A stretch of DNA of 49,742 nucleotides from Methylacidiphilales bacterium (GTDB lineage: Bacteria; Verrucomicrobiota; Verrucomicrobiia; Methylacidiphilales; UBA1321): positions 1 to 49,742 of the forward strand of contig JAMFSY010000113.1 of NCBI GenBank assembly GCA_026225555.1, in the 5' to 3' direction. Position 1 is the first letter of the stretch, and every line of letters begins with the position of its first letter. Shown one piece after another: positions 17,095 to 24,926 of this stretch. The translations under genes and the position numbers were made by a program. The notes under the pieces are model-generated. The model saw nothing but the letters and a program-made list of their open reading frames with translations. It searched no databases and was not told where the DNA came from.

Positions 17095-18519
17095 ATGGGA
17101 ATCAGCGCCTATCCTCCGAGCGATATGCTAAAATACCCCAACCGAAATGCCATTTCTGCGGAGGTTTTTTCCCAACGGACCCTCGAAATATCCACCGCCA
17201 ATGTGATTAGCTGGCAGCAAGGGGCGGGCGCCTTCGGTAAGCTCCACCTTCACGGCTGCTGGAGCGATTCCTCTGTTATCGGGCGGCGTTACCAGGGCCA
17301 GTCGCTGGCGGACAACTCCTATTACCTCCTGCGCGGGGCGATGCAGCTCCACGACCATACGGGCGAGGACCGTTGGCGGTGCCTGGCAGAGGACATTGTC
17401 GCCAATACCCTCTACCTCCAGGCACCCGAAGGGGGATTCTACCATGCCAGCGGTCCCGCCGAGCCGACCTATACCTGCCAGGAAAGTTGCCCCATCCATC
17501 AAGGGCTGCCGTTACTCGGGCTGCTCGACTATTATACGTGGTCGGCCGCCGATCCGCACCGCAAGGCACTGATCCCGCCCGCGCTTGAGGCGCATTGGAA
17601 ATGGTTCCGTGAATATTGGTGGCGGCGCGGTCCCGGTCCCCATGGCAAAAAGGACTCGCTGGAGTTCCCCGCCTTTTGTGCGGTGACGAATCAGGACCTG
17701 GTCATCGTCGCGTTCCTGGCCCGCTATGCCCGGATCTTCGGCGATGCGCGACCCTACGATGAATGCGGAAGTCCGGCATTGGAGACTTTTTTGAGTCCCC
17801 GCTATTATTACGAGGCGGTCGGCCTCTTCGAACGTGGTGATTCGCCAAACTTCGTGGAGCGGACTTCCTACAATGAAATCAACGTGAGGATGCTGGCGCT
17901 GATTCACGAAAACATTCCCCATCCCCGTCTGCCAGGGATCATTGACAATGTCACCCGGCGACTTTTCGATGCGATTCATGTCGGCCCGGACGGGATGACT
18001 CATTTCGCCTGGGGAGCTGAAATGGATCCGATCGACAAGTCCCGCGTGAAGGGATGGGTCCGCACGCCTTATATTCTGCCCAGCTATCCAGGCCTGATTA
18101 AGTTGATGGTGGAATATTTGGAACGCCATCCTGATCCCGCGCTCCAAGCCCAGCTCGATTCGGTGGAGCATACGGTGGCCGCTTATACCTTCGCTGACGG
18201 AACCCTTCCGACAGCCCTCGGCGGGGAACCACTTTTTGCGATAACGACGGCTGCCGATTCCTTATGGCTCTACCTCATTGAACGTCTTGGCGACAAAATC
18301 AAGTCCCCTGCCCCGATGGCACTGCCTGTGATCCATCGCCGCAGCGGCTCCCTGACGTGGAAGGCGAACCAGCACTTGTGGGCTTTGGACAAGGATGGAC
18401 GAAGGGCCTTCGGCGGCCTGAAACAAAACCCCGCGGGAATCGTCATCGGCCCCGAGGAGGTTCTATCCGGCGCCGATTTCAGCCAACTGGAGACGGCCGA
18501 AATCGTCGAAGAGGTTTAG
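17095..18519 (+). CDS. Uncharacterised protein, probably an (alpha/alpha) toroid fold linked to glycan breakdown
   Basis: 474 residues, no signal peptide. Trp-, Tyr- and His-rich segments recur with helical spacing (SLADNSYYLLRGAMQLH, DLVIVAFLARYARIFGD, YPGLIKLMVEYLERHPD), as in six-hairpin glycosidase-like proteins. HGCWSD near residue 53 and CPIHQG, DPIDKSRVKGW further on could be active-site parts, but I cannot assign a GH or PL family. Met11 (17125) is an alternative start; neither has a good ribosome binding site. Operator sites B and C sit directly upstream, and it diverges from the PEP-CTERM/GH2 operon, so it probably acts on the same substrate in the cytoplasm. Confidence 0.72.
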   Translation: MGISAYPPSDMLKYPNRNAISAEVFSQRTLEISTANVISWQQGAGAFGKLHLHGCWSDSSVIGRRYQGQSLADNSYYLLRGAMQLHDHTGEDRWRCLAEDIVANTLYLQAPEGGFYHASGPAEPTYTCQESCPIHQGLPLLGLLDYYTWSAADPHRKALIPPALEAHWKWFREYWWRRGPGPHGKKDSLEFPAFCAVTNQDLVIVAFLARYARIFGDARPYDECGSPALETFLSPRYYYEAVGLFERGDSPNFVERTSYNEINVRMLALIHENIPHPRLPGIIDNVTRRLFDAIHVGPDGMTHFAWGAEMDPIDKSRVKGWVRTPYILPSYPGLIKLMVEYLERHPDPALQAQLDSVEHTVAAYTFADGTLPTALGGEPLFAITTAADSLWLYLIERLGDKIKSPAPMALPVIHRRSGSLTWKANQHLWALDKDGRRAFGGLKQNPAGIVIGPEEVLSGADFSQLETAEIVEEV

Positions 18520-18574
18520 CACCCATAAGCCCCATCCGGCCCTGCCTTCGTCTCCTCGAAGTTTGACATCTCTT

Positions 18575-19402
18575 TCAATGGATACCGCTCACTCCGTCTC
18601 CACATGGGCCGCCGCCGGTCGCCTTGGCCACTCGGCTGACGACTTGGCCATTCATATCGAGCACGGGATGATAATGCTGCCCGACCGCCTCGGAGACTTC
18701 ATCGATATAGTGACCAATGAAGGTGCGCCGTGAACGATCCAGGGTCCGGTTCGGGCCCGAGCCGTGAACGAGATTGCCGCCGAAGAATAACGTGGAACCA
18801 CGCGGCACTTCGACCGGCACCGGCTTCAGGTCACGAGGAAAGGGATTGATATGGCTGTCGCCGTAGGCGAGCCAAGTCTCATTTTTCGTCTTATCCGGAC
18901 AGAAAATGTCTCTGCGGTGGGAACCAGGCGAGACGTAGAGGCAGCCATTATCGGTTGTAGCCGCATCAATGGCAGTCCAGGCGGCAATGCACGTTGTCGG
19001 CGATGAAACCAGGTAGAAGTTATCCTGATGCATTCCCTGCCCTTTGGCTCCGGGCGGCTTGAAGTAGTACATCGTCTGCACAGCGAGAGCGGGCCTCCCC
19101 AAGAGCCTTTTGAGCACAGCTGCCACCTCAGGATGAAGCAGCCAATCCTGCGCCTTTTTTGAATAACGGTGAGGATGCATGGCCCGCACCTGGCGCTTGG
19201 CGGGATCGATTTCCTCGTAGGTCAGGCCGTCATCGTAGACTTTTTCGCCCCGCGTCTTGAATTCCTCGAAAAACTCCTGGATCTCATCGATCTCGCTCAT
19301 GGAAAAAAGTCCATCGACAACGCAGTAGCCGTCCTGACGGAACTGCTCCGCCTGCCGTTCACTAATTTTGGCCTCATGTGTGCTAGTTATCATGTCTTTC
19401 AT
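18575..19402 (-). CDS. Phytanoyl-CoA dioxygenase-family protein (PhyH), module 1
   Basis: 275 residues, about the usual length. The Fe(II) site is intact: GMHQDNF gives His125 and Asp127, VHGSGPNRT gives distal His213, and Arg225/226 could bind the 2-oxoglutarate carboxylate. YVSPGSHRRDIF is the standard loop before the distal His. It should be a cytoplasmic Fe/2-oxoglutarate oxygenase hydroxylating an unknown small molecule; similar proteins in this phylum are common near sugar genes. It is divergent from an AraC gene with a 64-base gap. Met4 (19393) is an alternative start. Confidence 0.85.
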   Translation of the reverse strand: MKDMITSTHEAKISERQAEQFRQDGYCVVDGLFSMSEIDEIQEFFEEFKTRGEKVYDDGLTYEEIDPAKRQVRAMHPHRYSKKAQDWLLHPEVAAVLKRLLGRPALAVQTMYYFKPPGAKGQGMHQDNFYLVSSPTTCIAAWTAIDAATTDNGCLYVSPGSHRRDIFCPDKTKNETWLAYGDSHINPFPRDLKPVPVEVPRGSTLFFGGNLVHGSGPNRTLDRSRRTFIGHYIDEVSEAVGQHYHPVLDMNGQVVSRVAKATGGGPCGDGVSGIH

Positions 19403-19466
19403 CGTGCCTTGGGACGATGATTTTAGGAATGGAGTGTTTTATCGAATACCTGTAATTTTTTCCTGG

Positions 19467-20351
19467 ATGTCCCTGCGTCGCGTTAATCTTCACACCCCGG
19501 TTTCCACCATTTTTGGCGATGAATTCCGCGTGGGACTCCGTTACACGAATTGGCGCCCGGAAGGAAGCGGAGACTGGCTCCTGATCTATACAGAATCAGG
19601 CTCTGGACGCATTGTGAGCGGAGAACGGGAATACTTCACCCGGCCGGGGGAGATTCTTCTTTATGAACCCAAAGCTATCCAGGATTATGGCACGAATCCA
19701 GGCGTGGAACGCTGGCATCTTCTCTGGACTCATTTCATGGCTCGTCCTTTGTGGCAGCCTTGGCTCCAATGGCCTAGTCTAGCCCCTCGGGTCCGGCTCG
19801 TGGCACTTCCCTCTGAGATGCGCTCTCCGTGTCGGGATGCGCTACGACGCATGGTGAGAGCCTGCCGCATCCCCGGCTCCGTCGGCACTGAGTTGGCAAT
19901 GACCGCGCTCAAGGAGGCAATTCTCTGGGGCCGAATGGCGTGCTCCGGGGACCTCTCCATCCGTGCGGATCCCCGCATTGCCCGAGCCGTGGCCCTGCTT
20001 ACAGACCATTTCAAGGAACCATTCAATTTACCCGACCTGGCTCGACGCTGCGGCCTTTCCGTCTCTCGGTTCTCTTATCTCTTTCGCCAGGCTGTCGGCC
20101 AGACGCCCGGCCAATTGGTGGAACAACTACGGCTTTCTCACGCGGGCCACCTGCTCCGGCTTACTTTCCTGAATGTGGGGGAGATTTCGGCCCAGTGCGG
20201 CTTTCAGGATCCTTTTTATTTTACCAACCGCTTTCGAAAACGTTACGGCTTAAGTCCGCGCCTTTTTCGGGCTAAATCCCAGCAATCAAAACCCGGGTTG
20301 GCAACCGCGGGTTCAACAAGCCGTCGACTACTTCGCCAAGGATCTTCATAA
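19467..20351 (+). CDS. AraC-family transcriptional regulator, module 1
   Basis: 294 residues. An N-terminal cupin-like sensor domain (GDWLLIYTESGSG, RPGEILLYEPKAIQDYG) is followed by two helix-turn-helix units near the C-terminus (LPDLARRCGLSVSRFSYLF and ISAQCGFQDPFYFTNRFRK, then GLSPRLFR). It probably senses a sugar and controls the divergent PhyH gene. The frame opens upstream at 19368, but that start would lie inside the PhyH coding region; Met at 19467 begins a normal AraC N-terminus. It is clearly related to the AraC protein of module 2 (DWLL-YTE, PGTPQDYG). Confidence 0.88.
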   Translation: MSLRRVNLHTPVSTIFGDEFRVGLRYTNWRPEGSGDWLLIYTESGSGRIVSGEREYFTRPGEILLYEPKAIQDYGTNPGVERWHLLWTHFMARPLWQPWLQWPSLAPRVRLVALPSEMRSPCRDALRRMVRACRIPGSVGTELAMTALKEAILWGRMACSGDLSIRADPRIARAVALLTDHFKEPFNLPDLARRCGLSVSRFSYLFRQAVGQTPGQLVEQLRLSHAGHLLRLTFLNVGEISAQCGFQDPFYFTNRFRKRYGLSPRLFRAKSQQSKPGLATAGSTSRRLLRQGSS

Positions 20352-20354
20352 GCG

Positions 20355-20371
20355 GCAATTCCTGGAATTGC
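20355..20371 (+). terminator. Hairpin after the module 1 AraC gene
   Basis: GCAATTC, loop CTG, GAATTGC: a perfect 7-bp stem starting four bases after the stop codon. The following 20 bases are moderately T-rich. It lies between two convergent AraC genes. Confidence 0.42.
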
Positions 20372-20448
20372 ATCGCTCTGACTTCTGTCTTTCATTCTTG
20401 ATCGGCCCTCCTTTTCATCAGAACCTTGATTATATTGGTCGCTTGGCT

Positions 20449-21288
20449 CTATTCCGTTGCCTTCGCGAGTCCCAGGGTCGTTCTCTTTTTGCGGTAGATT
20501 TTGGGCGAGACGCGATAGCGGCGCCGGAAAAACTCTCCCAGCTTACTCGCAGTAGGGAAGCCACTGCGGAAGGCGACTTCGGAGATCGGCAGTTCGGTGG
20601 AGCGTAACAGCTTCGCCGCAGCTTCCAGCCGAATGGTGCGAAGAAAGGCGGCCGGGCTTTCCCCAGTCTGCTTAAAAAAGAGACGACTAAAATGTTCCCG
20701 ACTAACTCCGGCGAGGGCGGCGACCTCCTTCATCCGCAGCGGCTCTTGATAGTGTCTGTGGAGGAAGGCGATGGAACGGGCCGATGGGTCAAGCGAAGGA
20801 ATCGAAGGACTAGTGTGCCGCATGATTTCCATGTAAAAATTGTAAGCCGCACTGCTCGCCTCGTAGGAATCCCGCCATTCTCGGCTCCTGCTTCGTTTTC
20901 TCGACTTTGTGATCAGGGACTCCAGCAAGCGAACGTTGCCCGGGGATAAGGGTATGACGGGACCGACTCGATCCCGGAGGCTGCGCCAGAGGTGAACGGC
21001 AAGGTCGCCATAGAAATTAATCCAGGAAAAGATCCAAGTCTCGGTGGCTGCTTTTGGGAAAGCGTAGCAACTTGCCTCGGGAACGGTGGAAATAAAGGCG
21101 TGACCGGTTGGCACCGCATAGTCCCGCCCCCCGAAAGCAATTTTGCCCTGGCCGGAATACGTGTATTGAAAAATCACAAAAGTCTCGGAGCCTCGATTCC
21201 GGTTATCCCACTGGTAGCGCGAGGAATTTTGACTCTCCCTCGACATCCCGAAAGGAATGGTGATCAAGTGCTCGTCAAAGTTTCCCAT
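20449..21288 (-). CDS. AraC-family transcriptional regulator divergent from GH4
   Basis: 279 residues. The N-terminal domain (FVIFQYTYSGQGKIAFGG, AVPTGHAFISTVPE) is the cupin-like AraC sensor. The C-terminal DNA-binding part has MKEVAALAGVSREHFSRLFFKQTG and ISEVAFRSGFPTASKLGEFFRRR followed by VSPKIYRK. It faces away from the GH4 gene across an 81-base gap holding two direct repeats, so it is the likely activator of GH4. It differs in sequence from the two AraC proteins paired with PhyH genes. Confidence 0.9.
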   Translation of the reverse strand: MGNFDEHLITIPFGMSRESQNSSRYQWDNRNRGSETFVIFQYTYSGQGKIAFGGRDYAVPTGHAFISTVPEASCYAFPKAATETWIFSWINFYGDLAVHLWRSLRDRVGPVIPLSPGNVRLLESLITKSRKRSRSREWRDSYEASSAAYNFYMEIMRHTSPSIPSLDPSARSIAFLHRHYQEPLRMKEVAALAGVSREHFSRLFFKQTGESPAAFLRTIRLEAAAKLLRSTELPISEVAFRSGFPTASKLGEFFRRRYRVSPKIYRKKRTTLGLAKATE

Positions 21289-21292
21289 GATC

Positions 21293-21326
21293 GATAAAAT
21301 ATCACAAAACGGATAGAAATATCACA
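21293..21326 (+). promoter_or_regulatory. Direct repeats, candidate AraC binding site before GH4
   Basis: AAATATCACA occurs at 21297-21306 and 21317-21326, exactly 20 bases apart (two helical turns), each preceded by GATA. Directly repeated half-sites with this phasing are typical for dimeric AraC-family activators. The pair sits between the divergent AraC and GH4 genes. Confidence 0.55.
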
Positions 21327-21369
21327 CTTATATTCTGGCATCTCCAATCCGGCGTGGGAGCGTGGCAGC

Positions 21370-23571
21370 ATGAGTTTGAAAATCACCTTGATCGGAGCGG
21401 GTTCGGTCGTTTTTGCGAAGAATCTGCTCAGCGACATCCTCCAGTTTCCCGAGCTTTCCGACGCCACCATCTGTTTGATGGATATTGATCCGGCTCGCCT
21501 CAAGGTGGCCGAGATCATGGCGAAACGGATCGTCGCCACCTTGAAGGTGAAGGCGAAGGTAGTGGGAACACTAAATCAGCGGGAGGCGGTCAGAGGGGCT
21601 CGATATGTGATTTGTACGATCCAGGTGGGCGGATACAAACCGGGGACCGTGATCGATTTCGAGATTCCGCGCAAATACGGCCTGCTCCAGACGATCGGCG
21701 ATACACTCGGTGTCGGCGGAGTCTTCCGCGCTCTCCGCACCATTCCGGTAATCAATGGAATCGCCCGGGATATCGCCGAGGTTGGCGCGCCCGATTGCCT
21801 GCTGCTCAATTACACCAATCCGATGGCCATGAACTGCACCGCGGTGGCGCGGGCGGTCGGCATTCCCCACGTGGGCCTCTGCCACTCGGTCCAAGGGACT
21901 TCGCAGCTGTTGGCCAGCATGGCCGGACTGCCCTATGAGGATGTGACTTACAAGGTGGCGGGAATCAACCACATGGCCTTCTTCTTGAAGTTCGAGTACA
22001 AGGGCCAGGACGCCTATCCCCTTCTTTTTGCCATGGATAAACCGGGATTCATGCCGGGATTCGCGGCGGAGAAGGTCCGTTTCGAGATGATGCGGCGGAC
22101 CGGTTATTTCGTCACCGAATCGAGCGAGCACCAGAGCGAGTACGTCCCCTATTTCATCCACCATGGCAAGAAGGTGATCAACCAGTTCGATATTCCCATC
22201 GACGAGTACCTGCGCCGCTGCGAGGCCATCATCGGCACTTGGGAGAAGACTGAAGCCGCTTTGCTCGGCGGCAAAGAAGGCATCACCGTCAACGCCCAGT
22301 CGCATGAATACGGCTCGTTCATCATCCACTCCCGAGAAACGAATACACCCCGGGTGATCTACGGCAACGTGCCCAACCGGAATCTGATCGACAATCTGCC
22401 GGAAGGCGCCTGCGTCGAGGTTCCCTGCCTGGTCGATGCCCAAGGCATCCAACCGACCCACGTGGGGGCGCTCCCCCCGCAATTGGCGGCGCTTTGCCAG
22501 AGCAATATCAATGTGCAGGATCTCACAGTCGCAGCGGCGCTGACCAAGCGGCGCGAACATATCTACCATGCGGTGATGCTCGATCCCCACACGGCGACGG
22601 TGCTGACGCTCGATAAGATCTGGGCGATGTGCGACGAGTTGATCGCCGAGCACCAGAAGCACGGACTGTTAGGCGATTTTGCTCCGACGATCCCCGGTAC
22701 GGGCCGGGCCTGGCGCGGCACCGGAGATCGCATCCTCGCCGAGGCGCGGATCGAGGAAGCCTTGCTGAAACCAGGGGCCAAGCGCGGAAAAAATTCTCTC
22801 ATCGCCGAGGTGACGATCAGCAATCCTCGCCCGAAGGCGGAAAAAATAGAGCTTCAGCTTGCCGCCGCCCCGTTGAAGGGAAGTTCCGATCGAAGCGTTT
22901 CACTGAAAGTCTCCATTCCCGCGAACGGGAAGGTTACTCGGAAAGTGGCACTCCCCTTTGGCGGCTCCTTGGCGGAGGGGGTGGAGATTAGGATCTCATC
23001 CGCTTCCCCCGATGTTTTTATGCGGGGACATGTGGCGCGGCCCCGGACCATCTTGACACCTGAGTTTGGAAAGGGGCTGGCTTCCTTTGAGTTGAAGCTC
23101 GCCGGTTTTCCGGCGGGCAAGGGAACGATCGGGGCAAACAAGGATGTCCTTTCACTCCGGGTTGCCGTCGATGATTCCAAGCTCACGCCCGCCGGGCGCC
23201 CGTGGGAAGGTTCTGGCTTGGAACTCTTCTTTGCGCCGCTCGACGGTTCCTTTGTTCGTCAGTTCTTTGTCTTATTTCAACGGGGGGGGAAACGGGCTAT
23301 TCTGACAGACCCCTCCCTCAATCCAATCGATCAAAGCACCACCCGGCTCCTGCCCAGCCGGAGCGGTGCGGGTTACGAGATCGAACTGGAGATTCCGTTT
23401 GCGACAGCGGGGTTGGAGGTCGGAACAAAGAGTTTTCTCTTCAACCTCTATGCCCATCTGGCGGCTTTGGGAGATGCCCATAGCGGTGGCCTTACTTCGT
23501 TGAGCGGTCGCTTCAACTCACATTTTGACACGAGCCATTTCCCTCGCGTCGAACTTGTCGACTCGAAGTAG
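21370..23571 (+). CDS. NAD- and metal-dependent glycosidase, family GH4, with extra C-terminal sandwich (CBM9-like) region
   Basis: 733 residues. The first 460 or so form GH4: a Rossmann NAD site (GAGSVVFAKN, residues 9-18), NYTNPM with Asn150, and metal ligands Cys171 (LCHSVQG) and His201 (INHMAF). The CHSVQ form is typical of alpha-galactosidase/alpha-glucuronidase-like members. The reaction goes through oxidation at C3, elimination and re-addition, in the cytoplasm. GH4 proteins normally end near 430-480; here about 260 residues follow, first a sandwich (about 475-555) and then a CBM9/DOMON-like stretch (LSLRVAVDDSKLTP, GSGLELFFAPLDG) usually found in secreted enzymes. No signal peptide. 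GGGAG lies 9 bases before the ATG. The AraC gene diverges. Confidence 0.9.
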   Translation: MSLKITLIGAGSVVFAKNLLSDILQFPELSDATICLMDIDPARLKVAEIMAKRIVATLKVKAKVVGTLNQREAVRGARYVICTIQVGGYKPGTVIDFEIPRKYGLLQTIGDTLGVGGVFRALRTIPVINGIARDIAEVGAPDCLLLNYTNPMAMNCTAVARAVGIPHVGLCHSVQGTSQLLASMAGLPYEDVTYKVAGINHMAFFLKFEYKGQDAYPLLFAMDKPGFMPGFAAEKVRFEMMRRTGYFVTESSEHQSEYVPYFIHHGKKVINQFDIPIDEYLRRCEAIIGTWEKTEAALLGGKEGITVNAQSHEYGSFIIHSRETNTPRVIYGNVPNRNLIDNLPEGACVEVPCLVDAQGIQPTHVGALPPQLAALCQSNINVQDLTVAAALTKRREHIYHAVMLDPHTATVLTLDKIWAMCDELIAEHQKHGLLGDFAPTIPGTGRAWRGTGDRILAEARIEEALLKPGAKRGKNSLIAEVTISNPRPKAEKIELQLAAAPLKGSSDRSVSLKVSIPANGKVTRKVALPFGGSLAEGVEIRISSASPDVFMRGHVARPRTILTPEFGKGLASFELKLAGFPAGKGTIGANKDVLSLRVAVDDSKLTPAGRPWEGSGLELFFAPLDGSFVRQFFVLFQRGGKRAILTDPSLNPIDQSTTRLLPSRSGAGYEIELEIPFATAGLEVGTKSFLFNLYAHLAALGDAHSGGLTSLSGRFNSHFDTSHFPRVELVDSK

Positions 23572-23626
23572 TCGGGAGTGCTGTCGTCGGAGTGATTTTT
23601 TGAGTCTGTTGGCCCAGGGGCATTCA

Positions 23627-23655
23627 TTGACAGACACTACCGGGTGCGATATGGT
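23627..23655 (+). promoter_or_regulatory. Sigma-70 promoter of the LacI gene at 23668
   Basis: TTGACA (23627-23632), a 17-base spacer, and TATGGT (23650-23655). The predicted start of transcription is within a few bases of the ATG at 23668 and no Shine-Dalgarno is present, so the mRNA would be leaderless or nearly so. Confidence 0.6.
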
Positions 23656-23667
23656 TGAATCGATATA

Positions 23668-24783
23668 ATGCCGTCGAACGTCAACTCATCAGTCACAGTT
23701 AAGGATATTGCTCTCCATGCGAGGGTTTCGGTGGGAACTGTCAGCCGCGTTCTCAATGGGTTTTCCAACATCACCCCGATCAATTCCGACCGGGTCAAGA
23801 AGGCGATCGAGGAGTTGGGCTACGAGAAATGCCGGTCAGCCGAAATGTTAGTGGCCAGGCGTCGAGGCTCGCGGGTTCGCAGCGGAAATATCGGCGCCGT
23901 CTTTTTTGGGATGGGATCGGGCTGGGCCCACCATCCCTTGGTCGCCAGCTATACGCTAGGCGTCGAGCGGGCCTGCGCAGAGAAAGGGTTTCATGCCCTG
24001 ATCGAGCTTTCAGCCGATGACGACAAACTCCCCCGTTGCGTCCGGGAGAACAAGGTTGACGGTCTCCTCATCAAGACGAGCCGCAATATCCCCAAGATTC
24101 TCGAAATGCTTCCCCCCGACATGCCCTTGGTCGGGGTCGGTTTCAATGAACCCTCGTCCGCGATCCAGCAGGTTGCTCCGGACAATTGCGGAGCGGGTTG
24201 GATTGTCGCTGAATACCTTTGGAAGCTTGGTCACCGCCGGATCGCCTTTCTCTGTTACGACATCCAGCATCCTGTGCTCCTGGCACGGCTCCAGGGATAC
24301 GAAAGTTATTTGCGGAGATGCAAGGGGTACGCTCCCGAATTGATCGCGTTCGGAGAGCCTGAGGGGGTGACGGTGCAACCGTCAGAGACACCTCCCAAGA
24401 TGGATTCCCTTCTTGACCGGATATGGGCTGTTTCGTCGCGTCCCACCGCGATCATCGCAGCAAATGATTGGGAGGCGTGCGGCCTTTACTCCGCCATCGC
24501 AAGGCGAGGCTTGCGCATCCCCCACGACCTCAGCGTGGTCGGTTTCGACAATGACGCCTCGGTTTGCAATGCCTGCGTTCCTCCTCTAACCAGTTACGAG
24601 GCTCCCTTCAGCGAGGTCGCTTACCGTGCCGCGATCAAGCTTTTGGAACAAATCGATCGCCCTGACCATCGCCCCGACCCGTCGATCCATCTCGTGCGCG
24701 GCAACTTGGTGGAGCGCGCCTCGGTGCAAAAATTAATGCTTCCGGAGCCGGCGAATGGACTGTCCTCCTCAATATTAGGCTAG
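23668..24783 (+). CDS. LacI/GalR-family transcriptional regulator
   Basis: 371 residues. The DNA-binding domain VTVKDIALHARVSVGTVSRV with LNG hinge helix context is at residues 9-31, followed by the periplasmic-binding-like sensor (GLLIKTSRN, LGHRRIAFLC, AIIAANDWEACGLY, VVGFDND). It should repress carbohydrate genes until a sugar binds. It follows GH4 by 96 bases with its own promoter, and is convergent with the GH38 gene. It is clearly paralogous to the LacI protein at 35055-36143 (RCRSAE after LGY, GNIG, PRCVRE-KVDGLLIK are shared), a subtype common in this phylum. A candidate to bind the TGAAACG sites. Confidence 0.93.
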   Translation: MPSNVNSSVTVKDIALHARVSVGTVSRVLNGFSNITPINSDRVKKAIEELGYEKCRSAEMLVARRRGSRVRSGNIGAVFFGMGSGWAHHPLVASYTLGVERACAEKGFHALIELSADDDKLPRCVRENKVDGLLIKTSRNIPKILEMLPPDMPLVGVGFNEPSSAIQQVAPDNCGAGWIVAEYLWKLGHRRIAFLCYDIQHPVLLARLQGYESYLRRCKGYAPELIAFGEPEGVTVQPSETPPKMDSLLDRIWAVSSRPTAIIAANDWEACGLYSAIARRGLRIPHDLSVVGFDNDASVCNACVPPLTSYEAPFSEVAYRAAIKLLEQIDRPDHRPDPSIHLVRGNLVERASVQKLMLPEPANGLSSSILG

Positions 24784-24926
24784 TAGGTCGCTTTTCTGCG
24801 CGATGATGGTCCGATGGGTGCGGGCTTAGGTCCGCCTCATCCCTGATCTGCCCCTTGCAAGACTCTGTCGCAGTCGGGGGTTCCCGCTAAAATCAGCAGA
24901 CCATAACTTGGCAAACGTTTCGAAAT

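Noticed and set aside
21571..22662. 363-codon minus-strand open frame
   Set aside because: Antisense to the GH4 core, where NAD and metal motifs are plainly encoded on the plus strand.
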